Below are positions 15,439 to 23,869 of a stretch of DNA of 53,912 nucleotides, piece after piece. Source of the stretch: Actinomycetes bacterium (GTDB taxonomy: Bacteria > Actinomycetota > Acidimicrobiia > Acidimicrobiales > RAAP-2). The stretch lies in NCBI GenBank assembly GCA_021785695.1, contig JAJYEQ010000010.1, positions 1 to 53,912 on the forward strand, read 5' to 3'. Made by a program: the position numbers and the translations under genes. Below the pieces are notes generated by a model. It was not told the origin of the DNA. It worked only from the letters and a program-made list of their open reading frames with translations, and did not search any database. Position 1 is the stretch's first letter, and each line of letters opens with the position of its first letter.

Positions 15439-17463
15439 GTGGAGTACTTCGACTCGCTGGAATCCAACTTTCCTCCCATCGCCGACTACGCCTTCCTGTC
15501 CGACTGCGAGAACACGTGTCTCGTGGCACCGACGGGCGCAATCGAGTGGATGTGCCTGCCCCGTCCGCACGATCCCAGCGTTTTCGGCATGATCCTGGAT
15601 CGCGGGGCCGGCACTTTCCGCCTCGCGCCAGCCGACCGCGCAGTGCCCGCGCATCGTCAGTACGTGCCAGGCACCATGGTTCTCAACACCACCTGGCAGG
15701 CCAACACCGGGTGGCTGGCCGTCCACGACTTCCTGGCGGTGGGGCGCTGGTACCGCGACGGCGAGCGTCTCCCCCACTACCGACGGACTCCGAGCGATCA
15801 CGACGCCCGCCACCTGCTCATCCGCACGGCCACGTGCCTGCACGGGACGATCGAGGTGGTCGTGGACTGCGAGCCGGCCTTCGACTACGGACGCGAGGAT
15901 GCGCACTGGGAGTACACGGGAACGGGATACGAGTCGGTCGCCACGACCAACGCGACCCAACCGCACCTGACGCTGTCGGGTGACGTGCGCTGGGGCATCG
16001 AGGGGCGCGCCGTGCGGGCCCGACGCCGCCTGAGCGAAGGCGAGTCCTTCTACGTGGTGATGGGCTGGACCGACGACCCGCAACCGACGTCACGACCCGA
16101 GATCAACGCCCATCTGGCCGAGACCAGCCGCTTCTGGCGCGGGTGGATGGACGAGGGCCGCTTCCCCGACCACCCGTGGCGTGAGCTCCTCCAACGCAGT
16201 GCTCTCACGCTCAAGGGACTGACGTACGCGCCCACCGGAGCGCTGCTCGCCGCGGCGACCACGTCCCTGCCCGAGCAGGTCGGCGGAACACGCAATTGGG
16301 ACTACCGCTACACCTGGATTCGCGACTCGGCCTTCGCGCTGCGCGCTCTGCGATCCCTTGGCTTTGACACCGAGGCCGACGACTTCCTGGGATTCCTGAG
16401 CGACGTGCTGGAGCCGGCGTGGGGGGGGCGCCAGCCACGCAACGACTTGCGCGTCCTGTACCCCGTCGACGGGAGCGAGACGCCCGACGAGATCGAGCTC
16501 GACCACCTGACGGGCTACACGGCCAGCCGGCCGGTGCGCGTGGGCAACGCGGCCCACCACCAGGTGCAACACGACATCTTGGGCGCCATCGTCGACTGCA
16601 TCTTCGAGCACACCCGCACCCGCGACTCGCTCTCCGAGCGCTCCTGGCGCATCGTGGTGCAGGCCGTCGAGACGGCCCTGGCCCGGTGGCGCGAACCCGA
16701 CCGCGGCATCTGGGAGATGCGCGGTGAGCCCCAGCACTTCACGTTCTCCAAGGTCATGTGCTGGGTGGCTGTCGAACGGGGCGCCCGTCTGGCCCGCCTG
16801 CGCGGCGACACCCAGCGCGCCGACGCGTGGTTCGCAGCCGCGAACGACATCCACCAGGACATCTGCGATCACGCCGTCGACCAGCGGGGGGTCTTCGTCC
16901 AGTCCTACGGGTCCACGGAACTCGACGCCTCCGTCCTGGTCCTGAGCCTGGTGGACTTCCTGCCGCCCGACGATCCCCGCCTCCGGGCGACGGTCTTCGC
17001 CATCGCCTCCGAGCTCGCCCATGGCGCCTACGTCTACCGGTACCAGACGGCCTCGGCCGACGACGGTCTGGGTGGCGAGCCCGAAGCCTCCTTCACGGTG
17101 TGCTCCTACTGGCTCGTCTCGGCGCTGGTCGTGATCGGCGAAGTCGACCTGGCGCGCAGCCACTACGAGCGGCTCGTCGCCTCGGCCAGCAAGCTGGGAC
17201 TCTACGCCGAGGAGATCGACCCCCTCACGGGTCGCCAGTTGGGCAACTTCCCCCAGGCCCTGACCCATCTCGCGATGGTCAACGCCACGTTGCGGCTGAT
17301 CCGCGCCGATACCGGCGATGGCCATCCCCACACCCGCGCCGCGGGCGCACTCTCGTGGTGGGACGCCGCGGGCAAGGAGGGACGCACCATCCCGATGCCC
17401 TTCGACGAGATCGCTTCTGCACTGGTCAGCCTGGGTAACGAGGGAGAAGGGACACCGGCCTAG
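15439..17463 (+). CDS. Glycoside hydrolase family 15 protein (trehalase or glucoamylase type)
   Basis: A 674-residue inverting alpha-glucosidase. An N-terminal beta-sandwich (IADYAFLSDCENTCLVAPTG, IEWMCLPRPHDPSVFG) precedes the (alpha/alpha)6 barrel. Barrel signatures are TRNWDYRYTWIRDSAFAL, GIWEMRGEPQHFTFSKVMCW with the likely catalytic Glu, and GLYAEEIDPLTGRQLGNFPQ. Actinobacterial members with this layout include the mycobacterial trehalase, so trehalose cleavage is plausible next to otsA; maltooligosaccharide hydrolysis is the alternative. The GTG at 15439 is chosen for AGGAGG six bases upstream and because the conserved sequence begins right there. The protein has no signal peptide, so it is cytoplasmic. 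Confidence 0.9.
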   Translation: MEYFDSLESNFPPIADYAFLSDCENTCLVAPTGAIEWMCLPRPHDPSVFGMILDRGAGTFRLAPADRAVPAHRQYVPGTMVLNTTWQANTGWLAVHDFLAVGRWYRDGERLPHYRRTPSDHDARHLLIRTATCLHGTIEVVVDCEPAFDYGREDAHWEYTGTGYESVATTNATQPHLTLSGDVRWGIEGRAVRARRRLSEGESFYVVMGWTDDPQPTSRPEINAHLAETSRFWRGWMDEGRFPDHPWRELLQRSALTLKGLTYAPTGALLAAATTSLPEQVGGTRNWDYRYTWIRDSAFALRALRSLGFDTEADDFLGFLSDVLEPAWGGRQPRNDLRVLYPVDGSETPDEIELDHLTGYTASRPVRVGNAAHHQVQHDILGAIVDCIFEHTRTRDSLSERSWRIVVQAVETALARWREPDRGIWEMRGEPQHFTFSKVMCWVAVERGARLARLRGDTQRADAWFAAANDIHQDICDHAVDQRGVFVQSYGSTELDASVLVLSLVDFLPPDDPRLRATVFAIASELAHGAYVYRYQTASADDGLGGEPEASFTVCSYWLVSALVVIGEVDLARSHYERLVASASKLGLYAEEIDPLTGRQLGNFPQALTHLAMVNATLRLIRADTGDGHPHTRAAGALSWWDAAGKEGRTIPMPFDEIASALVSLGNEGEGTPA

Positions 17464-17485
17464 CCGACGTTTTCGGGACCCTTGG

Positions 17486-17491
17486 TAGGGT
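17486..17491 (+). promoter_or_regulatory. Possible internal promoter (TAGGGT) before otsA
   Basis: TAGGGT in the 87-base gap after the GH15 gene could start an otsA transcript near 17498, upstream of its GGAGGT ribosome site. Read-through from the GH15 gene is equally likely. Confidence 0.3.
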
Positions 17492-17550
17492 GCAGACAGA
17501 CGAGACGGAAGCGCACTGGGTGCCCCGCCACCCGGCATGGAGGTCGCACG

Positions 17551-19029
17551 TTGGCTCAACGCGAAGGTTTCCAACTCGTCGTCGTCGCGAACCGCCTGCC
17601 CGTCCACCTGCGCGAGCCCGGCGACCAGAGCTGGCTGCCCAGCCCCGGCGGCCTGGTCTCGGCGCTCACCCAGGTCTTGCAGGCCCACGGGGGCCTGTGG
17701 ATCGGCTGGCCCGGGGTCACCGAGTCGTGTGAGCATCCCGCGGACTTCGAGGGGATCGCGCTGGAATCCGTCCAGATCTCCCGGGATGAGTACGAGGACT
17801 TCTACCTGGGCTTCTCCAATGCCACCTTGTGGCCCCTCTACCACGACGCGATCCGCTCACCCAGCTTCCAGCGCCGCTGGTGGGATGCCTACGTCGCCGT
17901 CAACGAGCGCTTCGCCGAGGTCACGTCGCGCCACGCGGCGTTCGGGGCCACGGTGTGGATCCACGACTACCAGCTACAACTGGTCCCCGAGCTGCTCCGG
18001 CGTCGCCGACCCGACCTGCGGATCGGGTTCTTCCTCCACATCCCCTTCCCACCGATCGAGCTGTTCATGCAGCTGCCCTGGCGACGCAGGATCGTCGAGG
18101 GCCTGCTCGGCGCGGACCTGATCGGTTTCCAGGAGCCCCACGCGGCGAGCAACTTCAGCCGCATCGCCCGCCGCCTCGGCGGCGTCACCGGGACCGACGC
18201 CCACCTCGACCGACTCGGTCGCACGGTGCGCGTGGGCGCCTATCCCATCTCGATCGACATCGCGCGCATCACGCACCTCGTCGAGTCCAGCGAGGTGCGC
18301 GCCCGGGCGATCCAGATCCGGTCGGAACTCGGCAATCCCGAGGTCGTCCTGCTCGGAGTCGACCGGCTGGACTACACCAAGGGGATCCAGCATCGGATCT
18401 CGGCCCTGGCCGAGCTGTTCGCCGACGGGGTCCTCGAGGCCGGGCGCCACGTCGTGGTCCAGGTCGCCGTGCCCAGTCGCGAGTCGGACCCCCACTACGA
18501 GCGCGAGCGACGGCTCCTCGAGCAGGCCGTCAGCGAGGTGAACGGCGAGCACGGCCACGTTGGACGCCCCGCCGTGCACTACCTGCACCAGAACATGCCC
18601 ATCGAGGAGCTCGTCGCGCTCTACCTGGCCGCCGACGTGATGCTCGTGACACCCCTGCGCGATGGCATGAACCTGGTGGCCAAGGAGTACGTCGCCTGCC
18701 GTGCGGATCTGACGGGTCGACTCGTCCTGAGCGAGTTCGCCGGGGCCGCGACCGAGCTGCGGGCCGCCTACCTGGTGAACCCGCACGACCTCGACGAGCT
18801 CAAGGACACCATCACCGCCGCCATTGGCGCCGATTCCAAGGCCGCGCGTCGGCGCATGTCACGACTGCGACGCCAAGTGGCGCGTCGCGACGTCTACCAG
18901 TGGGCCGACGAGTTCCTCAGCGACCTGGGAACCACGTCACAGCAGCGAGATGAGCTCGGCGAGAGATCCAACGACGACGTCGGGGACCGCCACAGCCTGG
19001 CCCACCTCCTCGAGGGTCGTCACGCCTGA
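17551..19029 (+). CDS. otsA: Alpha,alpha-trehalose-6-phosphate synthase
   Basis: A 492-residue GT20 retaining glucosyltransferase that joins a nucleotide-activated glucose to glucose-6-phosphate. Visible motifs are VVVANRLPV and PGGLVSAL at the N-terminus, [38 protein letters not shown], and [12 protein letters not shown] near the C-terminus. The start is TTG at 17551, with GGAGGT seven bases upstream. The last roughly 30 residues (after FLSDLG) lie antisense to the HAD-IIA gene and have no family counterpart. No otsB-type trehalose-6-phosphatase is obvious, though the overlapping HAD protein is a phosphatase of another subclass. Confidence 0.94.
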   Translation: MAQREGFQLVVVANRLPVHLREPGDQSWLPSPGGLVSALTQVLQAHGGLWIGWPGVTESCEHPADFEGIALESVQISRDEYEDFYLGFSNATLWPLYHDAIRSPSFQRRWWDAYVAVNERFAEVTSRHAAFGATVWIHDYQLQLVPELLRRRRPDLRIGFFLHIPFPPIELFMQLPWRRRIVEGLLGADLIGFQEPHAASNFSRIARRLGGVTGTDAHLDRLGRTVRVGAYPISIDIARITHLVESSEVRARAIQIRSELGNPEVVLLGVDRLDYTKGIQHRISALAELFADGVLEAGRHVVVQVAVPSRESDPHYERERRLLEQAVSEVNGEHGHVGRPAVHYLHQNMPIEELVALYLAADVMLVTPLRDGMNLVAKEYVACRADLTGRLVLSEFAGAATELRAAYLVNPHDLDELKDTITAAIGADSKAARRRMSRLRRQVARRDVYQWADEFLSDLGTTSQQRDELGERSNDDVGDRHSLAHLLEGRHA

Positions 19030-19716
19030 CAGCACCAGAACGGTGGTAAGCCCCGCTGCGGCTCCCGCCACCACATCGGTCTCGATGCGGTCGCCGACCA
19101 GGACGGCCCGCGCGGTATCGACGCCCAGACGGGCGAGTCCCGAGCGGATCATGGCGGGATTCGGCTTGCCCACGACGTAGGGAGCCACTCCCGTCGCGCG
19201 CTCGATCAGTGCGGCCATCGCCCCACAGCCCGGCACCGGGCCATCGAGCGTGGGACTGGTGGGCTCGGGGTTGGTGGCCACGAAGGCGGCACCGCGATCG
19301 ATCAGCTGGACGGCACGAGCGAACTCGTCGAAGTCGTAGTCGCGCGTCTCGGCGAGCACGACCACGTCGGGTGCTCTCACGTCCCGAATGCATCCGGCGT
19401 CCTCCAGGGCACGGTGGATCGCCGGCCGGCCAATCGCGAAGACCCGAGGGGAATCGGTTCCCTCGGCCACGTAGGACGCGGCCGCCAACGCCGAGGTCCA
19501 GATCTCCTCGGAGCGCATCGACAGGCCCGCCCGGGCCATGCGCTCGATGATCTCTTCGGGCGTGAACAGCGAGTTGTTGGTCACGACCTGGAGTCCGTAT
19601 CCCCGCTCGCGCACCCGCTCGACGAAAGCGTCGGCGCCCGGTATCAGGCCCGCGGGGCCCACCAGCACCCCATCCATGTCGCACAACCAGGTCGTCGCCT
19701 CGCGCAGCCTCTCCAT
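18937..19716 (-). CDS. HAD-IIA family phosphatase (NagD/pNPPase-like)
   Basis: A 259-residue HAD hydrolase with a C2 cap. Motif I is WLCDMDGVLVGP, motif II is LQVVTNNS, the lysine motif is VVGKPNPAMI, and motif IV is VLVGDRIETDV. Such enzymes dephosphorylate small metabolites (nucleotides, phosphoglycolate or sugar phosphates). I start at ATG 19716 because GATACT lies exactly 6 bases upstream; the frame also allows TTG at 19740. The 3' end overlaps convergent otsA by 93 bases. Its C-terminal [10 protein letters not shown]...[10 protein letters not shown] pattern is family-like, which suggests that otsA is the gene that extended. Confidence 0.88.
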   Translation of the reverse strand: MERLREATTWLCDMDGVLVGPAGLIPGADAFVERVRERGYGLQVVTNNSLFTPEEIIERMARAGLSMRSEEIWTSALAAASYVAEGTDSPRVFAIGRPAIHRALEDAGCIRDVRAPDVVVLAETRDYDFDEFARAVQLIDRGAAFVATNPEPTSPTLDGPVPGCGAMAALIERATGVAPYVVGKPNPAMIRSGLARLGVDTARAVLVGDRIETDVVAGAAAGLTTVLVLSGVTTLEEVGQAVAVPDVVVGSLAELISLL

Positions 19717-19722
19717 CCCTCT

Positions 19723-19728
19723 AGTATC
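19723..19728 (-). promoter_or_regulatory. -10 element GATACT of the HAD-IIA gene (leaderless)
   Basis: GATACT, then AGAGGG, then ATG at 19716. Spacing equals the other leaderless genes and decides the start. Confidence 0.5.
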
Positions 19729-20157
19729 CCAAGGCTGCAAGCACCTTCAGCCGCCCCCCCCGATCTTGGACCTATACGCCAACCAGCACCCCGGAGATGC
19801 ACGGGCGGCCATGCGGGGAATTCGCTCGAGCGCACGTCGCCTGACAGCTGCGCCCGGACCCACCGTGACCGGCTCATCGAGGAGGCCGGGTGCTTGCTGC
19901 CAACGGGTATCCCGGCAAGGTGACCTCTTCGCGAGTGGGCGACGACCATGACGGGCGGGCCGGCAGCGCGCGAGACCTTGATCACCTGATCCCGGGCCCG
20001 CGGGCGTCTCGGCGCGCCAGCGGACCGGGCGTCGAGCTCGGCCGGGCTCTGGTCATGCTGGCCGCGGGCCTCGCTGGCGCGGGAGTGTTCTAGCGCTGCC
20101 ACCTCGCGACCCTCGGCGGCCCGCAGGTCGGGGCCCGCACTCCTTGCCAGCGCGCCG
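19729..20157. other. Gene-free gap of about 430 bases
   Basis: No frame here shows recognisable protein features or a ribosome site or -10 box with the usual spacing. It holds a run of eight C (19754-19761) and a palindromic GATCACCTGATC-like stretch near 19979. It may be an old degraded gene; I see nothing that can be named. Confidence 0.4.
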
Positions 20158-20553
20158 TCAATCCTCCAGGCTGGCTACCGTGGTCGCGATCGTCATGGGG
20201 ACCGACAGCGCGAAGTCCACGAGCAGCAGGCTCACGACGGCCAGTGGCGCTCCGGGCGTGTGGTCGCGCAAGAAGGCGAACTCGATGAGCGCGGCGGCGA
20301 TCACGTAGGCCAGCAGGGCCCAGCGGAACACGCGCAGGTACGTGGACCAGGAGAACCCTGGCGTGCGCGCCAGCATGCCGTAGGCGCCCGCCAGTGCCGC
20401 CAGACCCACCAGGCCCAGGATCAGCGGCGGTGTCAGAGGCGGCCGACGGGGTGCGAAGGAGGCCATCACGATGCCCCCGATCACAGCGCACGAGAGGGCT
20501 CCAGTAGCGACCCAGGCCGCGGGTGCCACCGCCGTGCGCGAGGTCGTGCTCAT
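20158..20553 (-). CDS. Small integral membrane protein, function unknown
   Basis: A 131-residue protein with about four predicted transmembrane helices (VATGALSCAVIGGIVMASF, LILGLVGLAALAGAYGML, FRWALLAYVIAAALIEFAFL, APLAVVSLLLVDFALSVPM). No catalytic motif is recognised. The ATG overlaps the stop of the upstream membrane protein gene by 4 bases (ATGA), so the two are co-translated and may form one complex. I do not recognise a named family. Confidence 0.75.
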   Translation of the reverse strand: MSTTSRTAVAPAAWVATGALSCAVIGGIVMASFAPRRPPLTPPLILGLVGLAALAGAYGMLARTPGFSWSTYLRVFRWALLAYVIAAALIEFAFLRDHTPGAPLAVVSLLLVDFALSVPMTIATTVASLED

Positions 20554-21086
20554 CGCGACGCCACCCTCGTCATGATGATGAGCGTCGCGATCTGCATGAC
20601 GCCGGTGACCCCGGCCGTGGCGATGAACCGCTTCATCAGGGCCCCGATCTTCTCGGGCGCCGGGACCGGCTTGTTCATCTCCACCAGCACCGCGATGTTG
20701 GCGGGCTCGAGGATGCCCAAGGCGATCACCGCCATCACCCCGACCACGATCATGGACGCGATCAGCCACGCGTGGTTCGGGCTGCCCGGGTTGAGGAATC
20801 CGAGGCGCAACGCCATCTGGAATCCCGCGGCCAGGTTCATCGCCACCACCGTGGGCATGATGAGGACCATCTTGGGCATGAGGCGGGCCGCGAACTCGGC
20901 GCGGGCCGGCGGCGACAGATGGCCCATGATGGGACCCAGGACCAGCCCCAAGAACAGGTCCAGCGCCGTCCACATCGCACCGCCCACGACGTGCGAGAAC
21001 ATCAGCATCCACAGCGAGTTCGTCGCGATGGCGACCACGATGAAGATGAGTGCCGCGGCCACGAACGGGAGCCCGCGCCGCGGCAC
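20550..21086 (-). CDS. Integral membrane protein, function unknown (CopD/DUF2269-like appearance)
   Basis: A protein of about 178 residues with four or five predicted helices. Notable runs are FSHVVGGAMWTALDLFLG, the loop GHLSPPARAEFAARLMPKM, then IMPTVVAMNLAAGFQMAL and the late ATAGVTGVMQIATLIIM. The conserved His, Trp and Met residues near the first helices recall small haem- or copper-associated membrane proteins, but this is only a resemblance. The start is uncertain: GTG 21086 gives a basic N-terminus before helix one, but no ribosome site or promoter box is convincing. Coupled to the following membrane protein. Confidence 0.7.
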   Translation of the reverse strand: MPRRGLPFVAAALIFIVVAIATNSLWMLMFSHVVGGAMWTALDLFLGLVLGPIMGHLSPPARAEFAARLMPKMVLIMPTVVAMNLAAGFQMALRLGFLNPGSPNHAWLIASMIVVGVMAVIALGILEPANIAVLVEMNKPVPAPEKIGALMKRFIATAGVTGVMQIATLIIMTRVASR

Positions 21087-21223
21087 GATCTCGATGCGTG
21101 GCCGCTCGTGGACGTCAACTCCCGCCGATGGACCCGTTACCGTGATCGCACACCCCCCCTTGGTCGCGCATCCTAGGCACCGCCCCACCCGCGTACAAGG
21201 CCCCCGCCCATCGGGTGGCGCGG

Positions 21224-21229
21224 TAGCCT
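21224..21229 (+). promoter_or_regulatory. -10 element TAGCCT of the HAD phosphatase gene (leaderless)
   Basis: TAGCCT, then GCGCCC, then GTG at 21236. The same hexamer and spacing occur before xseA. Confidence 0.65.
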
Positions 21230-21235
21230 GCGCCC

Positions 21236-21913
21236 GTGCCCTCCGCCGCCGCACCACCGCGCGCCGCGGTGATCTTCGACCTCGACGGGACGCTGGTGGA
21301 CTCGGCTCCCGGGATCGTCGAAGCGTTCCGGCGGACCCTCGCGGACACGGGACGCTGGGCCCCCGACGAGGTCCTCGCGACGCTCATCGGCCCACCCCTG
21401 ACCGACTCCTTCCGCACTCTGGGCTTTGCCGAGTCCGAGCTGCGCCCCGTGATCGCGCGCTATCGCGAGCACTACGCCACCATTGGCGTGCCGGGCTGTC
21501 GGCCCTATGGCGGAGTCGACGAACTGCTGCACCGCCTGCGCGATCAGGGGTGGGTCCTGGCCGTGGCGACCGCCAAGCGCCAAGACTTCGCCGAGCGCAT
21601 CCTGGCCGACTGGCAGCTGGACCACTACTTCGCCGCCGTCGCCGGAGCGTCTCTCGACGGGCGGCTCGGGCCGAAGACCGAGATCGTGTCGCGCGCGCGC
21701 GCTCTGCTGGCACCCCACGAGCCGGGCTGGATGGTGGGTGATCGCCGCTTCGACGTCCTGGCCGCGCGGGCGTGCGGACTGCCGTGCGCCGGGGTCACCT
21801 GGGGCTACGGGACCCTCGCGGAGCTCGACGCGGCGGGGGCCCTGGCCGTCGTCGCGACCCCCGAGGCCCTCGGCGACCTGCTCTTGGGTTCCTCCGTCGT
21901 CGAGGAGGTCTGA
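21236..21913 (+). CDS. HAD-IA phosphatase, phosphoglycolate phosphatase-like
   Basis: A 225-residue Gph/PhnX-like phosphatase. Motif I is VIFDLDGTLVDSAPG with the nucleophilic Asp; the cap includes LIGPPLTDSFRTLG; motif II is VLAVATAKR; the Lys is in GPKTEIVSRA; motif IV is GWMVGDRRFDV. The YGTLAELDAAGA ending is typical of phosphoglycolate phosphatase relatives. The GTG at 21236 follows a -10 box by 6 bases. Its stop overlaps the start of the flavoenzyme gene by one base (TGATG). If it makes glycolate, the neighbouring 2-hydroxyacid dehydrogenase could oxidise it; this link is inference. Confidence 0.88.
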   Translation: MPSAAAPPRAAVIFDLDGTLVDSAPGIVEAFRRTLADTGRWAPDEVLATLIGPPLTDSFRTLGFAESELRPVIARYREHYATIGVPGCRPYGGVDELLHRLRDQGWVLAVATAKRQDFAERILADWQLDHYFAAVAGASLDGRLGPKTEIVSRARALLAPHEPGWMVGDRRFDVLAARACGLPCAGVTWGYGTLAELDAAGALAVVATPEALGDLLLGSSVVEEV

Positions 21914-23076
21914 TGTCCCGCCCCGAGCGGTCCCTCGATCTGCTGCCTGCGAGCAGTGACGACTACCGGCGACGTGCGCGCCGGATCCTGCCGCGCCAGC
22001 TCTTCGACTACGTGGACGGCGGGGCGAACAGCGAGGCCACCGTGCGCGCCAATCGCCGCGACCTCGACGCGATCGAGTTCCGCCAGCGCGTTCTGCGTGA
22101 CGTCGCGGGACCGACCACGGCCACGACGGTGCTCGGCCAGCCGCTCGCCCAACCCGTGATCCTGGCGCCGGTCGGCTTCGCCGGCATGATGGCGCGCCGG
22201 GGTGAGGTCCAGGCCGCGACTGCCGCGGCCACGCAGGGCGTCCCCTTCGTCGAGTCGACCCTGTCGATCTGCTCCATCGAGGAGGTCGCTCGCTCGGCCC
22301 CGCCACCGTGGTTCCAGCTCTACCTCATGCGCGACCGCGGCTACGCCGCCGCCCTCCTGGAGCGAGCCCAGGCCGCCCACGCCCCGGTCCTGGTCCTGAC
22401 CGTCGACCTGGCGGTGGTGGGTCGTCGCCTGCGCGACGTGCGCAACGGCATCGACGCCGCGCTGGGCCCGTGGGGCCGGATACGCCGGAGCGCCGACCTG
22501 GCCACCCACCTTCGCTGGGCCATCGACGTCGGGCGACGGGGCCGCCCACTGCGGTTCGGCAACCTGGAGGCTGCCCTCCCCGACGCCCGGCTCCCCACCG
22601 ACTTCCAGCGCTGGATCGCCACCCAGTTCGACCCCTCGGTGACGTGGGACGATCTGCTCTGGGTTCGCGAGCGCTGGACCGGGCCACTGGTCGTCAAGGG
22701 CATCCTCGAGCCCGACGATGCCGACCGCGCCGTCGAGTGCGGGGCCGATGCCGTCGTCGTCTCGAACCACGGAGGACGCCAGCTCGACAGCGCGCCCTCG
22801 ACGATCCGCGCCCTGCCCGCCATCGTCGATGCGGTGGGTGGGCGAACCGAGATCCTGATGGACGGCGGGGTGCGCTCCGGACAGGACGTCGCGCGGGCGC
22901 TGGCTCGGGGCGCGCGCGCGTGCCTCGTGGGCCGGCCCTGGGTCTACGCGGTTGCCGCCGAGGGAACCCGCGGTGTGGATCGACTCCTCACCTTGATGCG
23001 CGACGAGCTGGTCGTCACCATGGCGCTCACTGGCAGCCGCGAGGTCGCCGACCTCGGCCCGCACATCTTGCGCTGA
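21913..23076 (+). CDS. FMN-dependent alpha-hydroxy acid dehydrogenase (L-lactate dehydrogenase / glycolate oxidase type)
   Basis: A 387-residue TIM-barrel flavoprotein that oxidises an L-2-hydroxy acid to the 2-oxo acid. Visible are the N-terminal FDYVDGGANSEATVRAN, the FMN-binding ILAPVGFAGM, the substrate/flavin segment FQLYLMRDR, the catalytic His in VVSNHGGRQLD, and the phosphate-binding MDGGVRSGQDVARAL. Similar proteins include LldD, MftD and glycolate oxidase. The ATG at 21913 overlaps the phosphatase stop and has GAGGAGGTC upstream. Its substrate could be lactate, glycolate or mandelate. Confidence 0.92.
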   Translation: MSRPERSLDLLPASSDDYRRRARRILPRQLFDYVDGGANSEATVRANRRDLDAIEFRQRVLRDVAGPTTATTVLGQPLAQPVILAPVGFAGMMARRGEVQAATAAATQGVPFVESTLSICSIEEVARSAPPPWFQLYLMRDRGYAAALLERAQAAHAPVLVLTVDLAVVGRRLRDVRNGIDAALGPWGRIRRSADLATHLRWAIDVGRRGRPLRFGNLEAALPDARLPTDFQRWIATQFDPSVTWDDLLWVRERWTGPLVVKGILEPDDADRAVECGADAVVVSNHGGRQLDSAPSTIRALPAIVDAVGGRTEILMDGGVRSGQDVARALARGARACLVGRPWVYAVAAEGTRGVDRLLTLMRDELVVTMALTGSREVADLGPHILR

Positions 23077-23083
23077 GCGCTCC

Positions 23084-23566
23084 TCACGCCGCGCGCAGGG
23101 CGTCGGCGAAGGCCGCGGGCTCGTCGACGGTGAGGACGAAGCGCCGCCCGCTGGCCAAGGTCACGCGCAACCCCGGCCCCGGCCGGGTGACCAGAGCCGC
23201 ACGGCCCAGAAGCCGCAGGCTCCCGCGGTAGCCGAAGCCACCCCAGCGCCAGGGCGACACATCGACGACGTCGACGCGGTCGATCGTCGAGGCCGGGATC
23301 ACCTGGCGCACCACGCCTTTGCCGTACACGACCTCGAGGCACCGCCCGTCGGGCGCGTCGACGACGCGCACGTCGACCCGGGCCAGCAAGGCCCCCACGA
23401 CAGCCAGCACACCGAGGGACACGGCCTGCCGGCCCCGCGAGCGCCCCGTGAGGCGGCGGACCACCGGCAGCACCGCGGCCGCGACGCCCACGATCACCAC
23501 CAGGCGGGTCGTCGCGAGCCGCTCCTCGATGACCACCGAGGCGACGCGACGACCGTCGCTCGGCAT
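23084..23566 (-). CDS. Membrane protein with PH-like C-terminal domain, unknown function
   Basis: A 160-residue protein with two predicted helices (RLVVIVGVAAAVLPVVRRL and QAVSLGVLAVVGALLA) followed by a soluble beta-rich region containing DRVDVVDVSPWRWGGFGYRG and VLTVDEPAAFADAL. That last pattern, with YRG and a final DEP-x-x-F helix, resembles bacterial pleckstrin-homology-like domains found in small actinobacterial membrane proteins. The start at ATG 23566 is the first codon that places the helices near the N-terminus; it is six bases after the HicA-like gene, so the two are likely co-transcribed. Confidence 0.7.
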   Translation of the reverse strand: MPSDGRRVASVVIEERLATTRLVVIVGVAAAVLPVVRRLTGRSRGRQAVSLGVLAVVGALLARVDVRVVDAPDGRCLEVVYGKGVVRQVIPASTIDRVDVVDVSPWRWGGFGYRGSLRLLGRAALVTRPGPGLRVTLASGRRFVLTVDEPAAFADALRAA

Positions 23567-23571
23567 CGGGG

Positions 23572-23850
23572 TCAGGCCGCGACGGTGGGCTGGGGCACCA
23601 TGCCCACGCGGCGAAGGAAGTTGCGAACCCTGATGACTTGCTCCTCGGTCAGGTCGCGCGTCCGCGTCGGACCGAAGGACACGGTGTCGCCGCCCACGGT
23701 CACGGCCCAGTTGCCTCGGTGCGTCTCGTGGACGACCCCGATGCGCTCGAGGAGACAGATCACATCGCGCCACTGGATGTTGCGCTTGAGCGGATGAGCG
23801 AACAGCTTGTCCAACGTCTGCCGGTGGTGGTGGTCCAACTTGCTGAGCAT
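23572..23850 (-). CDS. HicA-like (YcfA family) double-stranded-RNA-binding-fold protein, solitary
   Basis: A 92-residue basic protein. The pattern HHHRQTLDKLFAHPLKRNI, QWRDVICLLERIGV and a C-terminal DLTEEQVIRVRNFLRRVG matches actinobacterial proteins usually labelled HicA-family toxin. The catalytic His of true HicA (in a GSH motif) is not evident; this protein has HRGNWAVTV in its place. No HicB antitoxin is encoded beside it. It may therefore be a non-toxic RNA-binding relative. The ATG at 23850 is preceded by AGGGGG. Confidence 0.6.
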   Translation of the reverse strand: MLSKLDHHHRQTLDKLFAHPLKRNIQWRDVICLLERIGVVHETHRGNWAVTVGGDTVSFGPTRTRDLTEEQVIRVRNFLRRVGMVPQPTVAA

Positions 23851-23869
23851 TGCGAACCCCCTGTCAGGG

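Noticed and set aside
16090..17844. A 584-codon minus-strand frame opposite the GH15 and otsA genes
   Set aside because: It has biased composition and no recognisable motif, while the plus-strand genes have clear catalytic signatures.
19890..20093. A 67-codon plus-strand frame in the 430-base gap
   Set aside because: It has no ribosome site, no -10 box at the usual spacing and no recognisable motif.
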